Shown here in pieces: positions 17,956-25,728 of a stretch of DNA of 53,542 nt (its first letter is position 1; each line of letters starts with the position of its first letter). Under the pieces are notes generated by a model, which was given only the letters and a program-made list of their open reading frames with translations, was not told where the DNA came from and searched no databases. A program made the position numbers and the translations under genes. This DNA is from Micavibrio sp. UBA6139 (lineage in GTDB: Bacteria; Pseudomonadota; Alphaproteobacteria; Micavibrionales; Micavibrionaceae): NCBI GenBank assembly GCA_002423285.1, contig DIVF01000021.1, positions 1 through 53,542 on the forward strand. Direction: 5' to 3'.

Positions 17956-19511
17956 CAAAAAAACCGTATTACATCACAACACCAATCTACTATGTGAATG
18001 ACAAGCCGCATCTGGGGCATGTCTACACAACGGTGGCCTGTGATGTGCTGGCCCGTTTCAAACGGCTGGACGGTTTTGATGTCAAATTCCTGACTGGCAC
18101 GGATGAACACGGACTGAAGGTTAAACAAGCCGCCGACAAGGCTGGAATCTCGCCGCAACAATTTACCGATGACGTGTCACAAAACTTCCGTGATCTCGTC
18201 AAAACCATGAATTATTCCAACGATGATTTTATCCGCACCACCGAAGAACGTCACAAAAAGGCCTGCGCCAAATTGTGGAATACGCTGGTCGATGCCGGTG
18301 AGATTTACTTGGATAAATATAGCGGCTGGTACGCGGTGCGCGATGAAGCCTATTACGGCGAAGACGAACTGACCACAACACCAGACGGCAAGAAAATTGC
18401 GCCATCGGGCGCGGAATGCGCGTGGGTTGAGGAAGAAAGCTATTTCTTCCGCCTGTCCGCGTGGCAAGACCGTTTGCTGGCGTTTTACGAACAAAACCCG
18501 GAAGCCATCATGCCGGAAACGCGCCGTAACGAAGTGTTGTCCTTCGTGAAATCAGGACTTCGTGATCTTTCCATCTCCCGCACCAATTTTGACTGGGGTG
18601 TTCCGGTGCCAAATGCGCCGGGCCATGTCATGTATGTGTGGATTGACGCGCTGACTAATTACCTGACCGCTGTTGGTTACGCTGATGAAACGGATGAGTA
18701 TAAGAAATACTGGCCGGCTGATCTGCACATGGTCGGCAAAGACATTTTGCGTTTCCACACTGTTTACTGGCCAGCCTTTTTGATGGCCGCCGGGATCGAA
18801 CCGCCCAAACGCGTCTTCGCGCATGGCTGGTGGACGATTGAGGGCCAAAAAATGTCCAAATCATTGGGCAATGTTATTGCCCCGGCGGATCTGATCGCCC
18901 GTTACGGCATGGATGCATCGCGTTATTTCATGCTGCGCGAAGTACCCTTTGGCAATGACGGTGATTTTTCGCACAGCCAAGCCTTGCTGCGCATCAACAA
19001 CGACCTTGCCAATGGCCTTGGTAACTTGGCCCAGCGCACCTTGTCGATGATCGCAAAAAACTGCGGTGAAAAAATACCCGCCCATGGCGATTTCACGGCG
19101 GAAGATAAAGAACTTTTGTCGATGGCGCAGGTTAAAATGCTGGCCGCGACACGCCTTGAACTGGACCGCCAGCGTTTCCACAAGGCCTTGGAAGAAATCT
19201 GGTCTGTCGTCAATGCCGCCAATGCCTATATCGATGCCCAGGCCCCATGGGGTTTGAAAAAAACCGATATGGCGCGCATGGAAACGGTTTTATACGTTCT
19301 GGCTGAAACCATTCGTTGCCTTGGTTTGATTGTTCAACCAGTTATGCCGGACAGCGCCGCCAAAATTCTGGACCAGCTGGCTGTTCCAGCCAATGAGCGT
19401 GACTTCACCGCGCTTGATGCTAAATTTGCCCTGAAATCTGGTGTGGCGTTGCCCGCACCACAGGGCGTCTTCCCGCGTATTGTTGAAACAGAAGAAGGAA
19501 AGGTTGCGTAA
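17952..19511 (+). CDS. metG: Methionyl-tRNA synthetase
   Basis: This enzyme charges tRNA-Met with methionine. The 519-residue class I synthetase has its HIGH motif as HLGH at residues 20-23. The KMSKS motif is in GQKMSKSLGN near residue 300. The connective peptide lacks the four-cysteine zinc knuckle of the E. coli enzyme. It also lacks the C-terminal tRNA-binding dimer domain, so it is the short form common in alphaproteobacteria. An ATGA overlap couples it to holB. Confidence 0.97.
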   Translation: MTKKPYYITTPIYYVNDKPHLGHVYTTVACDVLARFKRLDGFDVKFLTGTDEHGLKVKQAADKAGISPQQFTDDVSQNFRDLVKTMNYSNDDFIRTTEERHKKACAKLWNTLVDAGEIYLDKYSGWYAVRDEAYYGEDELTTTPDGKKIAPSGAECAWVEEESYFFRLSAWQDRLLAFYEQNPEAIMPETRRNEVLSFVKSGLRDLSISRTNFDWGVPVPNAPGHVMYVWIDALTNYLTAVGYADETDEYKKYWPADLHMVGKDILRFHTVYWPAFLMAAGIEPPKRVFAHGWWTIEGQKMSKSLGNVIAPADLIARYGMDASRYFMLREVPFGNDGDFSHSQALLRINNDLANGLGNLAQRTLSMIAKNCGEKIPAHGDFTAEDKELLSMAQVKMLAATRLELDRQRFHKALEEIWSVVNAANAYIDAQAPWGLKKTDMARMETVLYVLAETIRCLGLIVQPVMPDSAAKILDQLAVPANERDFTALDAKFALKSGVALPAPQGVFPRIVETEEGKVA

Positions 19512-19520
19512 TACACCATC

Positions 19521-19973
19521 ATGATCATCGGCTCCTGGGCGTTGTTTGCGTTGAGTGCCGCTATATTTTGGGGATTGGCCTATACCATGTCGGGACAGGT
19601 CGTTCGTGCCGGGATTAGCACACCGTTTATCCTCGGTTTTGTGGCAGTGGTGACTCTGCCCATCTATGTTACGGCATTGATTAAAACGGAATCGTTCCGT
19701 CCCAGCCTTGATATTATTTTAAACAACAAAATGTTATTGTTGTTTCTGGCGGTTCAGGCATTTTCCCTGCTGATGGGGCAATATTTGATCTATGCAGCGA
19801 TTGCGCAGAAAAGCGTTACCTATGCCGCGATCCTTGAAATTTCCTACCCGATCTTTGTGTGCCTGTTCACATGGATATTGTTCAAGGATTTGCAGATGTC
19901 GTGGAATATCGCATTCGGTGGGTTGTTGATTTTTGCCGGGTCCGCCCTGGTGTTTTTGAAATCCGGAAGTTGA
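19521..19973 (+). CDS. EamA-like half-size membrane transporter
   Basis: This 150-residue protein has four or five membrane helices and the EamA signature in its second half. The segment TYAAILEISYPIFVCLFTW, then ILFKDLQMSW and GGLLIFAGSALVFL, is the usual end of a DMT repeat. It carries a single EamA unit where most family members have two, so it would need to dimerise like the small SMR exporters. The substrate is unknown. It lies 9 bases behind metG and 10 bases ahead of tatD, in the same operon. Confidence 0.75.
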   Translation: MIIGSWALFALSAAIFWGLAYTMSGQVVRAGISTPFILGFVAVVTLPIYVTALIKTESFRPSLDIILNNKMLLLFLAVQAFSLLMGQYLIYAAIAQKSVTYAAILEISYPIFVCLFTWILFKDLQMSWNIAFGGLLIFAGSALVFLKSGS

Positions 19974-19983
19974 GAGAAGTAAA

Positions 19984-20784
19984 TTGACCTATATTGATTC
20001 ACACTGCCATCTGAACCATGCCCGCTTGTCGAATATCGGCACGCCATCTGACATCGTTGACCGCGCTAATGCGGTGGGTGTTGAGGCTATGCTGACGATT
20101 TGCTGCCGGATCAGCGATGAGTTCCCGGACGTTCTGGCCGTGGCCAAGGCCCACAAAAACGTCTGGTGCACCATTGGCACGCACCCGCACGAAGCCAGCG
20201 ACCCATTGGAAGCATCCGTGACACAGGGCGATCTTGTGCGCATGGCGCAATCCGATCCAAAAATCATTGGTATTGGTGAAAGTGGTCTTGATTATTTCTA
20301 CAAACATTCCGATGTGAAGGATCAACAAACATCCTTCCGCAAACACATTCGCGCCTGCATTGAAACCGATCTTCCCTTGATCGTTCATGCCCGTGACGCC
20401 GATGCCGACACCATGCGCATCATCCGGGAAGAGGGGGAAGGGACCAAGTTAAAGGGCTTGCTTCACTGCTTCAGTTCCAGCCTGAAAATGGGCGAAGATG
20501 CGCTTGATTTTGGCTTTCATATTTCGTTTTCGGGCATGGTGACATTCCCAAAAGCCGCTGATTTAAAGCATTTTGCCAATATCGTTCCGGCAGACCGCAT
20601 TTTGATTGAAACCGATGCGCCATATCTGGCGCCGGAACCATTCCGCGGAAAGATTAACGAGCCGGCTTTTGTGCGTTATACGGCCGGTGCGATTGCAAAA
20701 ATACGCGGCATCAGTGATGCCGATATGGCGAAACTATCGCGCGATAATTTCCTGCGTTTGTTCGACCGCGCACAGGTTGTTTAA
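19984..20784 (+). CDS. tatD: TatD family metal-dependent hydrolase (probable 3'-5' DNase)
   Basis: This 266-residue TIM-barrel metal hydrolase has the HxH motif near the N-terminus (DSHCHLNH) and the GIGESGLDYF glutamate. The LIVHARDA histidine, the LLHCFS motif and the ETDAPYLAPEP aspartate are also present. Family members have DNase activity and are assigned to DNA repair or turnover. The frame begins with TTG. A GAGAAG site lies about 5 bases upstream, and the reading begins exactly where TatD homologues begin (TYIDSHCHL), so TTG is the preferred start. The usual metG-tatD-MBL hydrolase order is kept. Confidence 0.93.
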   Translation: MTYIDSHCHLNHARLSNIGTPSDIVDRANAVGVEAMLTICCRISDEFPDVLAVAKAHKNVWCTIGTHPHEASDPLEASVTQGDLVRMAQSDPKIIGIGESGLDYFYKHSDVKDQQTSFRKHIRACIETDLPLIVHARDADADTMRIIREEGEGTKLKGLLHCFSSSLKMGEDALDFGFHISFSGMVTFPKAADLKHFANIVPADRILIETDAPYLAPEPFRGKINEPAFVRYTAGAIAKIRGISDADMAKLSRDNFLRLFDRAQVV

Positions 20785-20787
20785 TTC

Positions 20788-21582
20788 ATGACTGGCAAAT
20801 CGAAATTAACATTTACAGTTCTTGGCTGCGGCAATTCTATGGGTACGCCAACCATTGGTAATCACTGGGGCGCATGCGATCCAAAAGAAAAACGCAATTA
20901 CCGCACACGCGCATCTGCCGTCCTCCGCAGTGCTGAAACAACGCTGCTGATTGATAGTGGCCCGGATTTGCGCGAACAGGCCAACCGTGAAGGCTTAACC
21001 AAGGTTGACGCGGTATTTTATACCCATGCGCATGCAGACCATGTTCACGGTATTGAAGAACTGCGCGTATTCCGGCTGCGTCACAACAAGACAATTCCGA
21101 TTTATGGCGATCAATCAACGATGGATGAATTGCAAGAACGTTTCGCGTATCTGTTTATCGAACGCAATAAAATCTACCCCAAGGTCTGCGAACCAAACGT
21201 GCTGCACGCGGCACAACTGAACAATGAATTCAAAATTGGCGATATCACAATCATCCCATTTGAACAGGATCATGGAACCTGTACGACGCTGGGCGTGCGC
21301 GTTGGCGATCTGGCATATTCAACAGACATGGTTGATCTGGGCCAGCCCGCATTGGAAACGCTCATCGGTGTGAAAACATGGATTGTCGATGCGGCCGCAT
21401 ATAAAATGGAACAGAATTTGGTCCATGCAACGCTGCAAAAGGTGATTGATTACAACCAGATCATTGGCGCTGAACAAGTGTTTATCACGCATATGCCGCC
21501 ATCGATGGATTATCAGACTTTGGTGCGCGACTTGCCAAAGGGCTACGCGCCAGCCTATGACGGGATTACCTTTGAACTTTAA
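20788..21582 (+). CDS. MBL-fold metallo-hydrolase (PhnP-like)
   Basis: This 264-residue metallo-beta-lactamase-fold hydrolase has the zinc motif HAHADH (His80-x-His82-x-Asp84-His85). It also has the LGCGNSMGTPTIGNHWGAC start and the LIDSGPDLREQ block shared with PhnP-type phosphodiesterases. ITHMPPSMDY supplies the C-terminal histidine. PhnP itself cleaves cyclic ribose phosphates in phosphonate breakdown, but no phosphonate genes are nearby. A housekeeping phosphodiesterase role is more likely. Its stop abuts that of the opposing PH-domain gene with no spacer. Confidence 0.9.
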   Translation: MTGKSKLTFTVLGCGNSMGTPTIGNHWGACDPKEKRNYRTRASAVLRSAETTLLIDSGPDLREQANREGLTKVDAVFYTHAHADHVHGIEELRVFRLRHNKTIPIYGDQSTMDELQERFAYLFIERNKIYPKVCEPNVLHAAQLNNEFKIGDITIIPFEQDHGTCTTLGVRVGDLAYSTDMVDLGQPALETLIGVKTWIVDAAAYKMEQNLVHATLQKVIDYNQIIGAEQVFITHMPPSMDYQTLVRDLPKGYAPAYDGITFEL

Positions 21583-22107
21583 CTAATCTGAACTGGCCGC
21601 ATGTTCCAGCATTTCATCCTTATCCAACAGGATTTGGGTCATTTTTTCGCGGAATTTAATGGCGTCAGCCACGTATGGAATGATGGTTACACGCTGGCCG
21701 GTGCCGGAGATAACCACGCTGGCATAGCCCAATAATTGACCCATGATTGTCCATGCCAACTCAACGCTTTCAATCTTGCTGTAACGCATCTGGATGACGT
21801 CCAGATTGATAATACCGCTGCGCACGAGAATACGCTTATCCGTGGCCGCCAGCAGCAGAAAGTATTTTGTCATGTGCGCGACCAGCAAAATGATCCCGGC
21901 GACAAGTAACAAGAAACAACCCAGCACAAACGCCTTCAGCATCACCAGAATGGCCACAACCAGCATCGTTAATCCTTTCCAGTAGATACCGGAACTGATC
22001 GAGACCTGATGAACAATCTTTTCATCAGGCATCAACATGGACGCCAGAATGCTATGGGCCGGTGCGGATGGACGCGCAGGTTTTGGAGCCGTGTTTGTCT
22101 CTGTCAT
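21583..22107 (-). CDS. Bacterial PH domain (bPH2/YdbS-like) membrane protein
   Basis: This 174-residue protein has a proline-rich start, then PDEKIVHQVSISSGIYW, two membrane helices (about residues 47-90) and a PH domain. The PH domain (ATDKRILVRSGIINLDVIQMRYSKIESV to the GTGQRVTIIPYV block) is typical of the bPH_2 family. The function of these proteins is generally unknown. A membrane or envelope role is inferred from the helices. It is a stand-alone gene between two convergent or divergent neighbours. Confidence 0.85.
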   Translation of the reverse strand: MTETNTAPKPARPSAPAHSILASMLMPDEKIVHQVSISSGIYWKGLTMLVVAILVMLKAFVLGCFLLLVAGIILLVAHMTKYFLLLAATDKRILVRSGIINLDVIQMRYSKIESVELAWTIMGQLLGYASVVISGTGQRVTIIPYVADAIKFREKMTQILLDKDEMLEHAASSD

Positions 22108-22395
22108 GATGATCTGAAATCCGCGTTGGCAATGTGATGAAGAGGAATAAAAAGAAATGACTCTTCAATGATACCGCAAAGATCATTTTGTGCAAATGAG
22201 CTAGGATTGAACATGCTACAATCCGCATGGGCCAAACGACGCTGAAACGCCTGAATAACTGCGCTGTTTGAAGGCTTTTTTGATCTGTTTCTGCACCCTA
22301 TTGAATAGTTTCCATAATATACATTATCACATTATCAGGGCAAGGCAAAACCCAACCCCTCAGGCTTTCGGCCATCCTTCAAGTCATTGTTTTTC
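22108..22395. other. Intergenic stretch, no gene seen
   Basis: These 288 bases lie between the PH-domain gene and the stop of the HExxH gene. The only structure I see is an inverted repeat, GGATTG-9-CAATCC (22204-22224), which could be an operator or chance. Short frames of 25 codons or less exist, but none has a convincing ribosome site. No terminator-like hairpin with a T-run is evident. Confidence 0.4.
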
Positions 22396-23463
22396 TTATG
22401 CTGGCTGGGTTTGTTTTGGTGTGGTTTTGAATTGTTTTTGGGCTGCGATGAAGTCAGCACTTTCACGCATTTCACGGCGTGGGTTTGTCCCCAGATCAAA
22501 GCGTTCACGTCCCGGACCATCACCATACATTTCAATCAGATCCGCATAGAGTGCCGGCATCGTTTGATCCCAGAATTTATCCTGACCTTCATCGGTCAAC
22601 AGATTGGCTGTGAAATTGATATCTGCGGCCGCTAGGCTGGAATTACCAGCGGCTTTTTTGCTTTGGAATAAAATCTCAATATCTTCCGCCATCGGCGATT
22701 TTTGAATTTCATTCAGGAACTTTTCCGGCACCTTCAGTCCTGCATTCTCCAACGCCGCATAAAGCTCCGCCCGGTTGCCCGGCATCGTGCCCCAGCGTTG
22801 ATACCCATCCGATACGACTTCGTGTATACGCGCTTGAATCTCGATGCCTTGCTGGTAATACGATGACCCCAGACTGCCTGAAACCTTATTGAACAGACGC
22901 ATCAAAATTCCGGGTGTTTTTGTATGAGAATCAAAGGCTTCCTTGGCAATTATATTGCTGCTGGCATTGGTTTGATCGGTCCATATTTTCTGTGAATTCG
23001 CATGACCAAAGACCTCCTTCGCACGCCAGTAATGATCCCCCTGCAGCAAATGCGCAGATTCATGGGCGATCGTTGTGCGGACCGTATCCGCATTGCCAGT
23101 GATCGCAGCCCATAAATTACCCTTTGCCAGCGATAAGAAGCGGTCCAGATAGACTGTAGAGAGTTTATTGACACCAATAATGCGCTCATTGGCCAGCGTT
23201 GCACGACCCGCAACAGAGAATAAATCTTTCAATTTTCCGGTTAGCGTTACTTTGTCTTTTTCTGCGCTGCCGGTATTCAGATGATTGCTCATCTGCCAGA
23301 CGCTCATGAAATTCACGCGCTGGTTATTCTCACCAATGATTTTCAGACCTGCTGGCGGCCATGCACCGAACGACGCGAACAAAACTTCGTCCATGCTTGC
23401 CGACCCCTGCAACAGGAGTTTGTTGGCCATGCGCTCGCGCGGATCAATGACAAATAAAGCCAT
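22396..23463 (-). CDS. Unknown protein with HExxH metallopeptidase-like motif
   Basis: I do not recognise a named family for this 355-residue protein. It has no signal peptide or membrane segment. It carries RTTIAHESAHLLQGD, in which His134-Glu135-x-x-His138 is a perfect zinc-protease HExxH. About 70 residues later the segment GIEIQARIHEVV offers Glu208 as a possible third ligand, as in gluzincins. A run of small-amino-acid and lysine/serine-rich sequence (about 277-292) separates a C-terminal region that is acidic and methionine-rich. The tail is proline/threonine/glutamine-rich. It starts 2 bases after a small acidic-start gene, so the two form a pair. Peptidase activity is an inference from the motif alone. 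Confidence 0.6.
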   Translation of the reverse strand: MALFVIDPRERMANKLLLQGSASMDEVLFASFGAWPPAGLKIIGENNQRVNFMSVWQMSNHLNTGSAEKDKVTLTGKLKDLFSVAGRATLANERIIGVNKLSTVYLDRFLSLAKGNLWAAITGNADTVRTTIAHESAHLLQGDHYWRAKEVFGHANSQKIWTDQTNASSNIIAKEAFDSHTKTPGILMRLFNKVSGSLGSSYYQQGIEIQARIHEVVSDGYQRWGTMPGNRAELYAALENAGLKVPEKFLNEIQKSPMAEDIEILFQSKKAAGNSSLAAADINFTANLLTDEGQDKFWDQTMPALYADLIEMYGDGPGRERFDLGTNPRREMRESADFIAAQKQFKTTPKQTQPA

Positions 23464-23465
23464 GC

Positions 23466-23756
23466 TTATCCTGGTTCAAATCCTCTGCTCTTTTTGGCGG
23501 CTGGTTTTGGCCCCACCTCCAAGGCACCAACGGTCACCAGCGTATCCAGCAATTTACGGCAAGCACCGCGCACATGCGGTTCTGGAATGTCGATCTGATA
23601 GCGGTGTTTCCACATATCCTGCTGGTATTTCCACCAATCACCATAGCTAAAATCGCGCCCCAGCCGCGTCTGTTCATAGACCGACCGGATCACCTCATCG
23701 GCATTTTCGCCTTTGAATTCATTGAATAAATTGTTGTAAACCAGTTCCTCGACCAT
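23466..23756 (-). CDS. Small protein of unknown function, partner of the HExxH gene
   Basis: This 96-residue protein starts at the ATG at 23756 (MVEELVYNN). A GTG three codons earlier is an alternative, and AGGGTGAGG lies just upstream of the ATG. The sequence is rich in aromatic residues in the middle (GDWWKYQQDMWKHRYQ). It ends with a segment, VRGACRKLLDTLVTVGALEV, that could be a recognition helix plus wing of a winged-helix fold, though this is only an impression. The tail is lysine/proline-rich. It sits 2 bases ahead of the HExxH gene and was probably kept with it as a unit. Confidence 0.6.
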   Translation of the reverse strand: MVEELVYNNLFNEFKGENADEVIRSVYEQTRLGRDFSYGDWWKYQQDMWKHRYQIDIPEPHVRGACRKLLDTLVTVGALEVGPKPAAKKSRGFEPG

Positions 23757-23888
23757 ATGCCTCACCCTGCCGTTGTCATAAAATTAGCAAATGCATGTTA
23801 AGAATGCGTGAATTGCTTGAAATATCTGGATTTATTGTCGCTTTTGCTGTGTTTTATAAATCCCATACACCCCCTATACTGCCCCTGA

Positions 23889-24746
23889 ATGAACCCGTTT
23901 GACCACTACAGAAGCCACACAGCACCCATGCAAAATTCACACAACAAAGAAGCCACCTCACCCGCCGCTATCCAAGACCTGATCGACGTTATGGCCCGTC
24001 TGCGCAGCCCCGATAACGGGTGCCCGTGGGATATTGTCCAGACCTTTGAAACGATTGCCCCCTACACCATTGAAGAAGCGTATGAGGTGGCCGATGCCAT
24101 TCGCCAGAACGATATGAAGGGTCTGCGTGAAGAACTTGGTGATCTTTTGCTGCAAGTTGTTTATCACGCCCGCATGGCGGAAGAACAAGGCCTGTTCAAT
24201 TTTAATGATGTTGCCAGCGACATTACAGCAAAGATGATTTCACGCCACCCGCATGTCTTTGGCGATCATGACGCGCAAACACCCTCCGATGTGAATGTGT
24301 TATGGGACGCGCAAAAAGATGCGGAGAAATTAAAAAGCGGAAAAGTAAAAGACAGTATTTTAGATGATGTACCGCTGGCACTACCTGCCATCATGCGCGC
24401 ACAAAAGATTCAAAAGCGCGCCGGACGTGTTGGGTTTGAATGGGATAACGCCACCGATGTTCTGACAAAATTAGAAGAAGAAATTGAAGAAACACGCGTT
24501 GCAATCGGCAATAAAAACATGAATGAAATTCATGACGAGATCGGCGACATGATGTTCTGCGTGGTGAATTTTGGTCGGATGCTGGGGGTGGATTGCGAAG
24601 AATCCCTGCGCGATACAAACGCAAAATTTGAACGCCGTTTCAAGGGCTTAGAAGCTGAAATCAAAGCCGATGGCCGCCGCCTTGAAGACACCCCACTGGC
24701 CGAAATGGAAGCCCTGTGGAACAAACAGAAACTGAAAGAAAAATAA
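23889..24746 (+). CDS. mazG: Nucleoside triphosphate pyrophosphohydrolase MazG
   Basis: This enzyme hydrolyses (d)NTPs, including non-canonical ones, to the monophosphate and pyrophosphate. The 285-residue protein has two MazG repeats. The first begins DVMARLRSPDNGCPWD and carries the metal motif EEAYEVADAI plus EELGDLLLQVVYH. The second includes EEEIEETR and DEIGDMMFCVVNFGR. The tail, ERRFKGLEAEIKADGR with EMEALWNKQK, is typical. The ATG at 23928 is an alternative start that matches the usual family length better. A TATACT box (23875-23880) lies just ahead of the first ATG. Palindromic repeats follow the stop directly. Confidence 0.92.
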   Translation: MNPFDHYRSHTAPMQNSHNKEATSPAAIQDLIDVMARLRSPDNGCPWDIVQTFETIAPYTIEEAYEVADAIRQNDMKGLREELGDLLLQVVYHARMAEEQGLFNFNDVASDITAKMISRHPHVFGDHDAQTPSDVNVLWDAQKDAEKLKSGKVKDSILDDVPLALPAIMRAQKIQKRAGRVGFEWDNATDVLTKLEEEIEETRVAIGNKNMNEIHDEIGDMMFCVVNFGRMLGVDCEESLRDTNAKFERRFKGLEAEIKADGRRLEDTPLAEMEALWNKQKLKEK

Positions 24747-24850
24747 CCCCCTCTCCCTCAAGGGAGAGGGCTGGGGTGAGGGTGTTTGATGGTGGGCTGT
24801 AAGCGGCACCCTCACCCCGACCCTCTCCCCGCTGGGGAGAGGGAGATGAG
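24747..24850. repeat. GC-rich palindromic repeat pair after mazG
   Basis: Two inverted copies of one repeat unit face each other. Each has a self-complementary core (CCCTCTCCC..GGGAGAGGG) plus a flank reading GGGGTGAGGG or its complement. The left copy is about 24749-24783 and the right about 24808-24843, with about 24 bases between. The same unit occurs twice inside pdhC in this window (45443-45490 and 45667-45706). The element can fold into a large cruciform-like hairpin and may also end mazG transcription, although no T-run follows. Confidence 0.8.
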
Positions 24851-24873
24851 AAATAGTTCTAATTTTTATATGA

Positions 24874-25728
24874 TCACTCAGGCTTATGCGTCTTGATCGC
24901 CGCCATTATATTTCGTACCGGGCGAATGAAGTGTTCCTGTACCTGATTCATCACATCGGCATGCGTGGCAACAACAATGCCGCCATGCTCATCGGTGATC
25001 TTATACGGTGATCCGTCAAATTTTGTAACGATACCGCCCGCTTCTTGAACCATCAAAACCCCGGCCAGATGATCCCATGGTTTCATGTGGCTGAAGATTG
25101 CAAAATCGGCATGGCCTGATGCAATGTTCAAATATTCATGCGCGGCACAGTGCAATGATTTGAAACGCTGCACGCCTTTAGCGGCCAGAAAATCCTGCAT
25201 TTCCTTTGGGAAGTAACGCGATTCCATGTAGCCAACAGCATTTTCATCCTCCACGCTGCGCGGGGCGCGGATGGCCACTTTTTGCCCGTTTTTCGTGGTT
25301 CCCTTGCCCTTTTCGGTGATGTAATGGGTGTCGTTCATGACATCATAAATCCACCCCATCTTGGTTTCACCGCCAATGACCAGCGACATCATCACCGCAA
25401 ATTGCGGATTACCGTTTTTAAAATTAAATGTTCCATCCACCGGATCAACCACGAAGATCATTTGGGTTGGATCACTCAGTGCGGACGTGGTCACTTTGCC
25501 GGATGACACCCCTTCCTCACCAATCACCAAAGAACCGGGGAATGTTGCGGGCAGAATTTTGCACAACGCCTCTTCGGTTTCGATATCGGCGATTGTGACG
25601 AAATCATTCGCGTGGCTTTTGGTTTGAATGTCCCCGGCCTGCAGGTTTTGAAAACGCGGCAGGATATATTGCAACGCTACATCCTTCAGGATCTGCGCAA
25701 CTTTATTGGCATCGACGTTATTCTGCAT
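24874..25728 (-). CDS. Inositol monophosphatase family protein
   Basis: This 284-residue sugar-phosphatase-fold protein has the metal motifs GEEGV, DPVDGTFNF and KPWDHLAG (the WDxAAG variant). Members dephosphorylate inositol-1-phosphate, histidinol phosphate, 3'-phosphoadenosine 5'-phosphate or related compounds, and the substrate here cannot be told. I start at the ATG at 25728 (MQNNVDAN). The longer frame only extends into hflX. The 11-base overlap with hflX places it at the end of the hfq-hflX operon. Confidence 0.9.
   Translation of the reverse strand: MQNNVDANKVAQILKDVALQYILPRFQNLQAGDIQTKSHANDFVTIADIETEEALCKILPATFPGSLVIGEEGVSSGKVTTSALSDPTQMIFVVDPVDGTFNFKNGNPQFAVMMSLVIGGETKMGWIYDVMNDTHYITEKGKGTTKNGQKVAIRAPRSVEDENAVGYMESRYFPKEMQDFLAAKGVQRFKSLHCAAHEYLNIASGHADFAIFSHMKPWDHLAGVLMVQEAGGIVTKFDGSPYKITDEHGGIVVATHADVMNQVQEHFIRPVRNIMAAIKTHKPE

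Noticed and set aside
22204..22224. Inverted repeat GGATTG-9-CAATCC
   Set aside because: Six-base arms are expected by chance in a gap of this length, and no promoter lies near enough to give it a role.
23844..23880. Promoter TTGCTG...TATACT ahead of mazG
   Set aside because: The spacing between the two boxes is about 25 bases, too long for sigma-70. Only the -10-like box is plausible, so it was not listed.
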